Source: Thermotoga maritima MSB8
GTDB taxonomy: Bacteria > Thermotogota > Thermotogae > Thermotogales > Thermotogaceae
Direction: 5' to 3'
Length of the DNA: 64,000 nucleotides
Assembly (NCBI RefSeq): GCF_000008545.1
Contig: NC_000853.1
Span: 62,001-126,000 of the forward strand
The position numbers and the translations under genes are program-made. Positions 21,182 to 29,296 of this stretch are shown in pieces; position 1 is the stretch's first letter, and every line of letters begins with the position of its first letter. The notes beneath the pieces were generated by a model. The model saw only the letters and a list, made by a program, of their open reading frames with translations. It was not told the origin of the DNA and ran no database searches.

Positions 21182-22077
21182 TCACCTTTTCCTCCGTAGA
21201 AAAATTCATAGAACAAATCGAGGAGTTCAAACACATCGGGAGAAGGTTGAGAGGCCACGTTTCCGTCCACTGCGAAGACTCTTTTGTTCTTCACTGCGTT
21301 TATTTCTTTGAAAGGTTCAAAATTGAGTATTTTCTTTATCTCTTCGTTCTCCGTTCCAGGGATGTAAACTCCAACTATTATCACATCAGGATTTTGAGAC
21401 ACAACATACTCAATAGAAAGCTGTGGCCAGCCGTTTGGCCCTGCGATTCCAGAGGCAATGTTCACCCCGCCCGCCAGAGAGATGATCTCGTTGAGATAGG
21501 ATCCCATACCACACGTCCAGATCTCCTTCACATCAGGACCGGGAGATGAGATCAGGTAGAGTACCTTGGGACGCTTCGATGGAGGAACGTTGTAGGTCTT
21601 CTTTCCTATCTCAAGCATTTTTTCTCTCAGCTTTTCCGATTTCTCCAGAGCAAGGTCTCGACGATCAAAGATTGTTCCAAGAAGGACCACGTCTCTAATG
21701 ATGTCATTGAGAGAATTCGGATTCACAACAAGGACCTTTAAGCCTGCTTTCTCAAGTTTTGGAACTTCGGGAAGCTGGAATCCGCCGAACATCAGAACGA
21801 GATCGGGATTCAGACTCACCACCTTTTCAATGTTCACAGGAACCATCGCACCGACTTTTTCAGCTTCGTAGCTGTCGTAATCTGTGACTCCAACGATTTT
21901 GTCTTCCAGTCCGAGGAACACAAGAAACCTCGTTGCGGCGGGAGACAGACTGACCACCCTTTCGGGTGCGGATGTGATCTCAACCACTCTTCCCGCATTG
22001 TCCACAACCGTTACGGCGAGCGCAACAGCGGTGACAAAGAGAAGGATCAAAGAAACCAGTTTTCTGAACACTTCCAT
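21178..22077 (-). CDS. btuF: Cobalamin-binding periplasmic protein (BtuF-like)
   Basis: 299 residues with a signal peptide (LVSLILLFVTAVALA), followed by the two-lobed helical-backbone SBP fold: GRVVEITSAPERVVSLSPA and later PDVIIVGVY. It captures corrinoid in the periplasm for BtuCD. The start at 22077 is fixed by CAGGGAGGGA right upstream. A longer in-frame extension runs through the riboswitch RNA and must not be counted as coding. No lipobox is seen. The class II ribonucleotide reductase at the end of the window needs B12, which gives this uptake system an obvious purpose. Confidence 0.92.
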   Translation of the reverse strand: MEVFRKLVSLILLFVTAVALAVTVVDNAGRVVEITSAPERVVSLSPAATRFLVFLGLEDKIVGVTDYDSYEAEKVGAMVPVNIEKVVSLNPDLVLMFGGFQLPEVPKLEKAGLKVLVVNPNSLNDIIRDVVLLGTIFDRRDLALEKSEKLREKMLEIGKKTYNVPPSKRPKVLYLISSPGPDVKEIWTCGMGSYLNEIISLAGGVNIASGIAGPNGWPQLSIEYVVSQNPDVIIVGVYIPGTENEEIKKILNFEPFKEINAVKNKRVFAVDGNVASQPSPDVFELLDLFYEFFYGGKGE

Positions 22078-22299
22078 CCCTCCCTGAAAAAGAATATTCC
22101 CACCTTCCTGGTGCCGAGGAAGGTGGTTCCCCTTCACCGCGGGCGGGTTTCCCGGCTTCCGGATCATCCTACTCCCCGCGCCTTCCCAGGGTGATCGCCC
22201 CAGTGGCGTTCTGCGGGTTTCGTCCCCGGTCACGGTGGCGGCCCCGCGCCGGATTTTCACCGGCTTCCCCTTTGAACCCCGAAGGGTACCGCACGGTGA
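22078..22299 (-). promoter_or_regulatory. Cobalamin (B12) riboswitch controlling btuFCD
   Basis: Read on the minus strand, P1 is closed by TCACCG (22299-22294) and CGGTGA (22139-22134). The core carries the class hallmarks in order: GGGAAGCCGGTGAAAATCC, GCCACCGTGACCGGGGACGA, CACTGGG, CTGGGAAGGC, and the B12 box AAGCCGGGAAACCCGCC. Downstream, CCACCTTCCT (22126-22117) and AGGAAGGTGG (22109-22100) form a 10-pair hairpin with loop CGGCACC. This is the expected P13, followed by GAATATTCTTTTT, which could act as a terminator. The ribosome site is outside the hairpin. Confidence 0.95.
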
Positions 22300-22319
22300 G
22301 GGAGGCTTCTATTTGAAAA

Positions 22320-22769
22320 TCATACCACAGTCTTTGAACGCTCTATCTCTTCGGAAAGGAGGTGTCTCAACTGGTAATCTTCGTTCTCCAGTATCGTTTG
22401 AATTCCCTTCTTTTTCTTTTGATTCAAAATTATCGGTGCCCTGAGATTTATCGTGGTCTTTTCCGGTTTTCCTGGGGGAATCGTTAACACACAGAAGAAA
22501 AGGAGCGCTTCCTGATTTTCGGCTTCGATCTCCTCGAGATCTTCACTTGGCACTGCGGGATCGTAATCGGCTCTCACGAGCTTTGGATCCACAACGGGAA
22601 GTCCCACTTCCGAATCCTCGAGTGAAAGCAGCCATCCTATGGGAAAGGTTTCCTGAGGAAAAACGAGTGCGAACTTTCGCAGATGTTCGAATCCGGGGAT
22701 TCCTTTTTCGAACGTGAAGATACTTTCATCCGAAATTTCTATCTCCCCGAGTTTGGTTTTGTAAACCAC
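22320..22769 (-). CDS. fliW: Flagellar assembly factor FliW
   Basis: 149 residues matching FliW along its length (ESIFTFEKGIPGFEHLRKF near the start, LFFCVLTIPPG in the middle, NLRAPIILN near the end). In other bacteria FliW binds flagellin and antagonises the RNA-binding regulator CsrA, linking flagellin level to its translation. The start is GTG at 22769 behind GAGGTGATAAC, five bases after the flgL stop. It is the last gene of the flgM-flgN-flgK-flgL-fliW operon. No csrA is adjacent. Confidence 0.93.
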   Translation of the reverse strand: MVYKTKLGEIEISDESIFTFEKGIPGFEHLRKFALVFPQETFPIGWLLSLEDSEVGLPVVDPKLVRADYDPAVPSEDLEEIEAENQEALLFFCVLTIPPGKPEKTTINLRAPIILNQKKKKGIQTILENEDYQLRHLLSEEIERSKTVV

Positions 22770-22773
22770 GTTA

Positions 22774-23688
22774 TCACCTCACGAAGTCTACCAGGGTCGC
22801 CTGAAGCACTCGACTGGCCGATTTCAAAGCAGCTTCAAGAACCGACTGCTGCATAGCAAGATCCGTCACGAGTTCTGTGATGTCCGCGTCTCTCTCCTTT
22901 GAAAGGTACTCGGTGAAGAAGAAATCGAGATCCTGCACCCTTGAGTTCACCATATCGATGAACCTGCTCACACCACCGACCTTTCCTATCGTTTTGGTTA
23001 TACGCTCCTCGAAGGAGGACAGTTCCTTCAAGAAAACGTTCGACACACGTTCAGATATCTGAGTTTCGTTGAGATTGGAACGAAGAGTGGCGGAAACCTC
23101 TTCAAGCATCTGGAACACATTCTTTCCGCTGTCCAGTTCAAAAACCTCACTGGCCGTGACACCGTAATCAATGGAATGTCCCAGCACTAGAATAGAGCGA
23201 CTCTTATTTGAGGCCGGAAGTGTTGAAATCTTCCAGATACCGTTTTCGTTTTCGACCGGCTGGCTGAAAACATCGTATCCAGAAAAGATGTACTCGTTCC
23301 CTATTCTTGTGTTCGCTACTTCCACCAGATTCTCTTTGATTTTATCGATCTCCTCTGCTATAGCCTCCCTCTCTGCTTTCGAAAGAGTCCCATTCGCTGC
23401 TCTAACCAGCAGCTCTCTGAGTCTTTGAGTGATGGAGGAAACGGTTTGAAGGGCACTGTCGTACGCGTTCACGTAGGTTTGGACATGATCCACGCTTCTT
23501 TGAAACTGCTCGAGTTCCCTCTTTCTCGTCAGAATGTCACTGGCCCTCTTCGCAACAACGGCATCGTCACTTGGATACCTCACCTTGTATCCCGAAGAGA
23601 GTTGATCGTGGAGCTTCGCTATTCTTTTCAAACTCGTCTGTATGTTGAACAGCACTCTGTCACTGATCATTTTGTTCGTAACCCTCAT
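22774..23688 (-). CDS. flgL: Flagellar hook-filament junction protein FlgL
   Basis: 304 residues with the flagellin-like terminal helices: the N-terminus contains ISDRVLFNIQTSLKRIAKLH and LSSGYKVRYPSDDAVVA, and the C-terminus ends in a helical ALKSASRVLQATLVDFV. It sits between FlgK and the filament. It is 5 bases after flgK and has a GGGGTGAT ribosome site overlapping the flgK stop. Confidence 0.95.
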   Translation of the reverse strand: MRVTNKMISDRVLFNIQTSLKRIAKLHDQLSSGYKVRYPSDDAVVAKRASDILTRKRELEQFQRSVDHVQTYVNAYDSALQTVSSITQRLRELLVRAANGTLSKAEREAIAEEIDKIKENLVEVANTRIGNEYIFSGYDVFSQPVENENGIWKISTLPASNKSRSILVLGHSIDYGVTASEVFELDSGKNVFQMLEEVSATLRSNLNETQISERVSNVFLKELSSFEERITKTIGKVGGVSRFIDMVNSRVQDLDFFFTEYLSKERDADITELVTDLAMQQSVLEAALKSASRVLQATLVDFVR

Positions 23689-23693
23689 TCAGA

Positions 23694-26270
23694 TCACCCC
23701 ACCATGTTGATCACGGTCTGTATCATCTGATCGACAGCGGTGATGACTTTGGCAGCAGCGCTGAACGCGTGCTGATACTCTATCATGTTCGCCATCTCCT
23801 CGTCGAGAGAGACTCCCTTCACCTCTTCACGGGCATTGTCGATCTCCTGTCTGAGGATTTCTGTGTTGTTCTTGAGATTGCTGGCAGTTTCCGCCTCCAC
23901 ACCGAGCTCTGAGACTACTCCCCCGAAGAACTCGTAGAAACTCTCCTTGCCGTTCGATAACATCTTTCTGGTGTAAAGATTCTGTATGGTTTCAAGAAGC
24001 TCTGGATTGGCTCCACCCGAAGGTTTGATACTCGTCGCGTTCCAGTCGGAATTTTCCAGAGCGTATCCCACATCGACCGCGAGGTTTGCAGGGTTCGTAG
24101 CGAGAGAAGAACTCACCTCGAACTGATTGACGATGTTCAGGGGTTCATCGTACGGTGCCCTGTCAAAAGTCAGAATGTCCGCAACTTTGAAACGTTCGCT
24201 CAACGTAGTGAAATCGTCAGATTTTGAAACCAGGGTGAAAGAAGTGTTCCAGTCAAAAGTAGTGGGATCACCGTCTGGATCAACAAATCCGACGGCTTCG
24301 AAAAACCCCTGCGGGCCTTTTATTTCCATCATTCTGAGATCGAAATCGTAGAGTGACGACGCCCTGAAGACGAGCGAATGATGGGGTGTTAGATCTGCAA
24401 GAACTCCCGTGTTCTTTTCGTTGATCTTTTCAACGAGTGTTTCCAGAGTGTCCACAGCTGGATCTATTTCTATATCCGTGGAGTTAATAGTGATCGTGAA
24501 AGGCCTTGTTGGGTCAAAACCGGTTTGACCGTAGAAAATGTTTTCCAGAGTGTCTTTGTATTTCAGCACTTCGTAATTTCTCACGAACGCGTTAGACTCC
24601 GTGAAGAAGTCATCGTCACTCAACACCTTGACAGCCGAAGGATCGAAATTGAGCTGCTCATCTGGAACGATCACAAGCATGTTTTCTCCAGTGGATGGAT
24701 CCGCGTAAATCTGCGCCCTCAAATGCGAAGAAGAATTTATGGAAGCTTCTATATTCGAAAGGTTCACCCCGGAAGAAAGATCCACGCTGATTGTTTCTGT
24801 CTGTCTTGTGCCATCTTCAAGGATGTACTCCACGTTTATGTTGTAAACACCGGAAGACAACCCGGAAAGGTCGGATTCTTTTATGGTTATGTACCCTTTT
24901 GTCTCGGTGTCGAACCCCATCTGTGACAGAGAATCTCCCAGCGAGAGGAAAAGCCTGTTTCTCAGAGAACCGGTGCTGTCCTCCAGGTAAAGTCTGTATC
25001 CCCCTGCATGTGTACCCACTTTCAAAGAGGTACCGAGCAGGTTCCACGAACCAACGAGGTCACCAATGGTCGTTCCAGCCGAGATGTTCAAAACGTTCGA
25101 TGAACCGCCATCGAAAGAGAGAACGACGTCATTAGAGTTGAAGCGCCTTCCTTCTATTTCAGCTTGGCTGTTTGCGGAATGAAGTCCCGTTACAGTGTGG
25201 TAGGGTCCCATCTCGAGCTTTCTGTTTCCTTTGATTCTGAAGATGGAAGGATCATCGCTGAAGGCCTCAATTTTCTTGAAGAAGTTGAGGTTCGTTGTCA
25301 CTCCGTTCGACTCAAAACCATCCCTGTGAACAAGATTCAATGAGTCCGTTATAAAAAGCACGAATTCATCGAGTTTTCTCATGTACTTCACTATGCTGGA
25401 ATCTCTCAGATCTATCAACGCCTTCAGTTTCCCATCCGAGAGAATTAACTGAGAGTTTCCAACGAAGAGCTCATGGTATCCTTTTCCGTAAGGTCTTTCC
25501 AGCGCCCTGAGCTCTCTATAAGTAGAACCGTTCAAAACGATCTGATTTCCTATCCTCAGGGTAATCTGTCCGTCCTCCGCTTCGGTGTAGTTGATATTCG
25601 CAAGATTGGAGAGCTCGTCAAGGATCCTGTCTCTTTCATCGAGAAGGTCGTTCGGTGGAGAGTTGAGCATCATGCTGGTTCTGATCTTGTTGTTGAGATC
25701 TGCCAGTCTTTTTATCATCTGGTTTATCTCGGACACCCTCTGAACGATCTCGGCGTCTATATCTTCTCTGAGCTGCTCCAGTCTTCCGTAGAGATCCTTT
25801 ATCTGAGAAACCATCTGTTGCGCTCTGGAAACAACCTCCGCCTTCGAGGCTGTGCTGCTGGGGTCGGACATGACTTCCTTGAAAGCGTTCCAGAAGTTGT
25901 CCACGAGACTTCTTATACCGTCTTCCCCTGGCTCTGCCAGAAGCTGCTCTATGAAGTGAAGGTTGGAAAGGACAGTGTCCCAGTAGTTGTATCTGTTGTT
26001 CACCTGCCTATACTGAACGTCGAGGAAGGCATCTCTCAACCTCACAATAGTTTTAACCCTTGCACCGGTTCCCATCTGCAAGGGAAAAGAAGGCTGTGTC
26101 AGGGTAGTGAGGGGGATGGGAGGATTCGCCTCTATGACTGGTCTCTGTCTCGAGTAACCGGGTGTGCTGGCATTCGCGATGTTGTGCCCCACAATGTTCA
26201 TCGCCAGCTTGTGCGCGTGTATTCCTGTGAGCGCCGTGTTGAGTATTCCGAACATGGACATATCGGGCAT
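23694..26270 (-). CDS. flgK: Flagellar hook-associated protein FlgK, enlarged
   Basis: 858 residues, against about 550 in E. coli. The N-terminal SMFGILNTALTGIHAHKLAM and NIVGHNIANASTPGYSRQRP and the C-terminal SLDEEMANMIEYQHAFSAAAKVI are canonical FlgK. The extra mass lies in the middle (about residues 330-720), consisting of beta-rich, Ser/Thr/Asp-rich segments likely to form surface-exposed domains. The ATG at 26270 follows GGGAGGT by 8 bases. The 97-base gap upstream to the FlgN-like gene holds no gene I can support. Confidence 0.95.
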   Translation of the reverse strand: MPDMSMFGILNTALTGIHAHKLAMNIVGHNIANASTPGYSRQRPVIEANPPIPLTTLTQPSFPLQMGTGARVKTIVRLRDAFLDVQYRQVNNRYNYWDTVLSNLHFIEQLLAEPGEDGIRSLVDNFWNAFKEVMSDPSSTASKAEVVSRAQQMVSQIKDLYGRLEQLREDIDAEIVQRVSEINQMIKRLADLNNKIRTSMMLNSPPNDLLDERDRILDELSNLANINYTEAEDGQITLRIGNQIVLNGSTYRELRALERPYGKGYHELFVGNSQLILSDGKLKALIDLRDSSIVKYMRKLDEFVLFITDSLNLVHRDGFESNGVTTNLNFFKKIEAFSDDPSIFRIKGNRKLEMGPYHTVTGLHSANSQAEIEGRRFNSNDVVLSFDGGSSNVLNISAGTTIGDLVGSWNLLGTSLKVGTHAGGYRLYLEDSTGSLRNRLFLSLGDSLSQMGFDTETKGYITIKESDLSGLSSGVYNINVEYILEDGTRQTETISVDLSSGVNLSNIEASINSSSHLRAQIYADPSTGENMLVIVPDEQLNFDPSAVKVLSDDDFFTESNAFVRNYEVLKYKDTLENIFYGQTGFDPTRPFTITINSTDIEIDPAVDTLETLVEKINEKNTGVLADLTPHHSLVFRASSLYDFDLRMMEIKGPQGFFEAVGFVDPDGDPTTFDWNTSFTLVSKSDDFTTLSERFKVADILTFDRAPYDEPLNIVNQFEVSSSLATNPANLAVDVGYALENSDWNATSIKPSGGANPELLETIQNLYTRKMLSNGKESFYEFFGGVVSELGVEAETASNLKNNTEILRQEIDNAREEVKGVSLDEEMANMIEYQHAFSAAAKVITAVDQMIQTVINMVG

Positions 26271-26367
26271 ATTCAGGACCTCCCGTTGAACATCGAAGGA
26301 CCGTCTCTATCGAAGGATCCATTTCGATTGTAGGTGAGTTCATTCCTCTGGAGATTGAACACAAAAT

Positions 26368-26718
26368 CTATGAATTCAAATGAAAACCTATTGCCTGTTT
26401 TAACTTTTCTATCTCGAAGACCAACTTGTTCAGCGTTTCAAAGAAACTCCTTAGCTCTGAGAGCATTTCTTCATCGTCCTTGTAGATTTCCAGAAGATCG
26501 ATGAGCTTTGTGCCATTTCCATGTGATTCCAGTGAAGATTTCAATCTCTCGTTGCAGGTTTCCATAGAAACGGAAAGTTCCTCAATGCGCGGCAGGATGC
26601 TTTCAAGACGTTCGAAGTCCTTATTTATGATCGCTTCTAATTCTTCCTCTAGAAGATTCCTCATGTTCTCCATGAGTCTTATCTTCTCTGTGAGAACCCT
26701 CTTCAATTCCTCTCTCAT
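26368..26718 (-). CDS. flgN: FlgN-like flagellar export chaperone
   Basis: 116 residues, almost entirely helical with heptad-like leucines (KRVLTEKIRLMENMRNLLEE and later LRSFFETLNKLVFEIEKLK), as expected for the FlgN coiled-coil chaperone that delivers FlgK and FlgL to the export gate. Sequence identity alone would be weak; the placement between flgM and flgK, with an ATGA overlap with flgM, makes the call convincing. Confidence 0.8.
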   Translation of the reverse strand: MREELKRVLTEKIRLMENMRNLLEEELEAIINKDFERLESILPRIEELSVSMETCNERLKSSLESHGNGTKLIDLLEIYKDDEEMLSELRSFFETLNKLVFEIEKLKQAIGFHLNS

Positions 26719-26996
26719 TCGGACAGCTCCTCCAGAATTTTTCGGGCAAGTCTTTCGGTATCGATGAAGTAATTCCCACTTTCTATGGCTTTTTTCAGCT
26801 CCTCTACCAGCTGTTCGCGGACAGTTGAGATGTTTTTCGCCTCTTCAGCGAATTTTCTGACATCTTCAACGTGTCGAAGTTCCACATTATCGGTGCTTTC
26901 CTTTTTCCTCTTCTCCTTTGATTTTTCTACAGAAGGCTTCTTTATTCCTTCGATGGGATTTATGTCTCTCGGTCCGTTTATTCTGTCTATCATCAT
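26715..26996 (-). CDS. flgM: Anti-sigma-28 factor FlgM
   Basis: 93 residues. A basic, disordered-looking N-terminal half (PSVEKSKEKRKKES) precedes the helical sigma-binding half (VRKFAEEAKNISTVREQLVE, then IESGNYFIDTERLARKILEEL), which is the FlgM pattern. It holds the flagellar sigma factor inactive until it is exported. GGAGGTGGA precedes two consecutive ATG codons at 26996 and 26993; either could start. It is first in the operon and divergent from murJ. Confidence 0.9.
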   Translation of the reverse strand: MMIDRINGPRDINPIEGIKKPSVEKSKEKRKKESTDNVELRHVEDVRKFAEEAKNISTVREQLVEELKKAIESGNYFIDTERLARKILEELSE

Positions 26997-27060
26997 TCCA
27001 CCTCCTTCCGTATAATATTATCGGGTGCTTTTTTGCAAACTTGAATCAGGAGGAAGAAAA

Positions 27061-28482
27061 GTGTCCAGCATAAAGAAAACGCTCGCTTTCTCTCTGGGAA
27101 CCTTTTTCTCCCGTATCACGGGTCTCGTTCGTGATATAATTCTCGCAAAAACCTTCGGTGCTTCCTCTACTCTCGATGCCTACTATGTTTCCATAGTCTT
27201 TCCGTTCTTCCTCAGGAGGACCTTCGCTGAGGGTGCGATGAGCTCAGCCTTCATGGCAATCTACAAAAAGCTGAAGAACAAAGAAGAAAAAGCACAATTC
27301 ACCTCGGCTGTGCTCACCTCTCTTGGACTCGTTACTCTCCTCATTGTCTTTCTTTCCGAAGTTTTTCCTTACTTCATGGCATCTATCTTCGCCACAGGTG
27401 CCGACGAAGAAGTGAAATCGCTGGCAGCCGATCTCATACGCCTGACAGCTCCATTCATAACCATCGTTTTTGTGTGGGCAGTTTTTTATTCGGTACACAA
27501 CGCCTCACACAGATACTTCCTTCCCGCGTTGACTCCGATGTTTTCGAACGTAGGTGTGATAGTGGGATGTCTATTCGGTGATGTAAGGTGGGCAGCCGCC
27601 GGATTCACGATAGGAGGTCTGGCTGCACTACTGGTTTTACTTCCCTTCGGAAAATTTCGATACAGACCAACATTCAAAGGCCTTGGAGAATTCTACAGAC
27701 TCTTCTTTGGAACGTTTATGACAATGGCAGTCTCTCAAGTAACCACACTGATCGATGTGAACGTTGCCTCTTTTTTAGACCCAGGTTCTCTCTCTTTGAT
27801 CCAGCTTTCCAGTCGTCTTTACCAGCTTCCACTCGGTATCTTTGGTGTTGCGGTATCCACCGTTGCACTGTCCACCCTCAGCGAAAGCGAAGGGGATTTT
27901 CACGAGAATCTGAAAGATTTCATAAGCAAAAGCCTCTTTCTGACGCTTCCTTCCTCGATTGGATTGATGGCTCTTTCCGAGAGAATCATTTCTCTACTTT
28001 TCGGATATGGAGCGTTCACCCATGAAGATGTGAAAAAATCGGCTCAGATACTCTTCATGTACGCAATTGGATTGTGTTTTGTGTCCCTGTTTAACCTTTT
28101 ATCCCGAGCCTATCACGCTTCGAAAGAAGTGAAGACTCCCTTCTTTGCCACTCTGCTCGTTTCTGCTGTGAACATATCGCTCGACGTGATACTCGGTTTC
28201 ACCATGGGAGCCTCGGGCATCGCACTTGCGACGAGTGTTTCATACATTGCAGGATTCGTTTTTCTCACTTTAAGGATGAAACCTTCCTTCGACAAAAAGA
28301 TTTTCAAAATCAGCCTGGCTTCTGCGGTCATGGGAACTGTGATTCTTCTGCTGAGAGGTTCATTCAAAGGGAATCTCGGAACGATCTTTCTGGTACTGAT
28401 CGGTGTGTTCGTTTATGTGTTGTTTTCGAAACTTCTGAAAATAGAAGAACTCGAAGAGATTCTCAGAAGAGGATCGCACTGA
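27061..28482 (+). CDS. murJ: Lipid II flippase MurJ (MviN)
   Basis: 473 residues with about 13-14 membrane helices. The family signature is FSRITGLVRDIILAKTFGAS at residues ~15-34, followed by DAYYVSIVFPFFLRRTFAEGAM. It flips the peptidoglycan precursor lipid II across the inner membrane. The start is GTG at 27061 behind AGGAGGAAG; an upstream in-frame ATG at 27025 lacks a ribosome site. The last 20 bases overlap the convergent Memo-family gene. Confidence 0.94.
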   Translation: MSSIKKTLAFSLGTFFSRITGLVRDIILAKTFGASSTLDAYYVSIVFPFFLRRTFAEGAMSSAFMAIYKKLKNKEEKAQFTSAVLTSLGLVTLLIVFLSEVFPYFMASIFATGADEEVKSLAADLIRLTAPFITIVFVWAVFYSVHNASHRYFLPALTPMFSNVGVIVGCLFGDVRWAAAGFTIGGLAALLVLLPFGKFRYRPTFKGLGEFYRLFFGTFMTMAVSQVTTLIDVNVASFLDPGSLSLIQLSSRLYQLPLGIFGVAVSTVALSTLSESEGDFHENLKDFISKSLFLTLPSSIGLMALSERIISLLFGYGAFTHEDVKKSAQILFMYAIGLCFVSLFNLLSRAYHASKEVKTPFFATLLVSAVNISLDVILGFTMGASGIALATSVSYIAGFVFLTLRMKPSFDKKIFKISLASAVMGTVILLLRGSFKGNLGTIFLVLIGVFVYVLFSKLLKIEELEEILRRGSH

Positions 28483-29296
28483 GATATCCAACAACCTCCA
28501 GCGTATCGCCCGAAACGTCTCCGCTGGTCGCGTGTTTCAAAATCCTGACATTCTCAAAATCCATGTTCAAAAGGGTGGCCACTCCACCGTACCCACACAT
28601 GCTGATATCTTCTCTCACGAGATATTCGTATAGAAGACTTGGATCCATACCTTCTATCGCTTCTATGATATAAGAATCTTTCCTCAGAGTTGTTCTCTGA
28701 TCCTCGTAGTGATTCAGATCCGTTGAGGCTATTATCAGAACACCCGGAAACTCAGCCACGAGTTTTGCCAGAGCACTCGCGAGATCTTCAGCAACCGCAG
28801 GACTTTGATCCATCAGACATATGGGAACTATGGAAACCTCTCCGAACACAAACTGAAGAAACGGAATTTGGACCTCAATAGAATGCTCTCTGATGTGAGA
28901 CATGAAGTCTTCCTCAGCGTATCTAGAATTGCTCAAGACGATCTCCACTGCTCGTTCATTCACCGGAACAGTTCCAAGCGGGGTTTCCCATTCCCCCTCT
29001 GGCCACACACCCACAGGCCTTCCCAGACCCGTGTGATTTGGTCCGATAATAACCACGACAGAAGGTTCGCCGAACTTAACTGCCTCAAGAAATCCCCACG
29101 CAGCAACAGGCCCACTGTAGATGTAACCAGCATGAGGAGAGACAAGGCCAATGGGATTTTGAAGCTTTGTTTCGACAGGGCCAGGCAACTTGCCCGGCCC
29201 AATCCTTTTGTCAAGAAAACACATCCTGATTTGTTCGATGAGTTCATCTCTCCTGGAAGGATAGAAGAGGCCGGCCACAGCCGGCTTTCTTTTCAT
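28463..29296 (-). CDS. Memo-family protein (AmmeMemoRadiSam system protein B type)
   Basis: 277 residues of the MEMO1/AmrB family, related in fold to non-heme iron dioxygenases. The metal-ligand motifs of the family are all present: SPHAGYIYSG, GPNHTGLG, STDLNHYED and the CGYGG cysteine. Biochemical role in bacteria is unsettled; in many genomes it pairs with AMMECR1 and a radical SAM enzyme. Neither partner is adjacent here. It overlaps the secretin stop by ATGA and so belongs to the secretion operon transcript. Confidence 0.9.
   Translation of the reverse strand: MKRKPAVAGLFYPSRRDELIEQIRMCFLDKRIGPGKLPGPVETKLQNPIGLVSPHAGYIYSGPVAAWGFLEAVKFGEPSVVVIIGPNHTGLGRPVGVWPEGEWETPLGTVPVNERAVEIVLSNSRYAEEDFMSHIREHSIEVQIPFLQFVFGEVSIVPICLMDQSPAVAEDLASALAKLVAEFPGVLIIASTDLNHYEDQRTTLRKDSYIIEAIEGMDPSLLYEYLVREDISMCGYGGVATLLNMDFENVRILKHATSGDVSGDTLEVVGYLSAILF

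Noticed and set aside
22078-22260. N-terminal extension of BtuF through the leader
   Set aside because: The stretch is the B12 riboswitch; the signal peptide and ribosome site place the start at 22077.
26053-26364. A 103-codon minus-strand frame covering the flgK-flgN gap
   Set aside because: Most of it lies over the 5' end of flgK in another frame; composition is not protein-like and there is no ribosome site.
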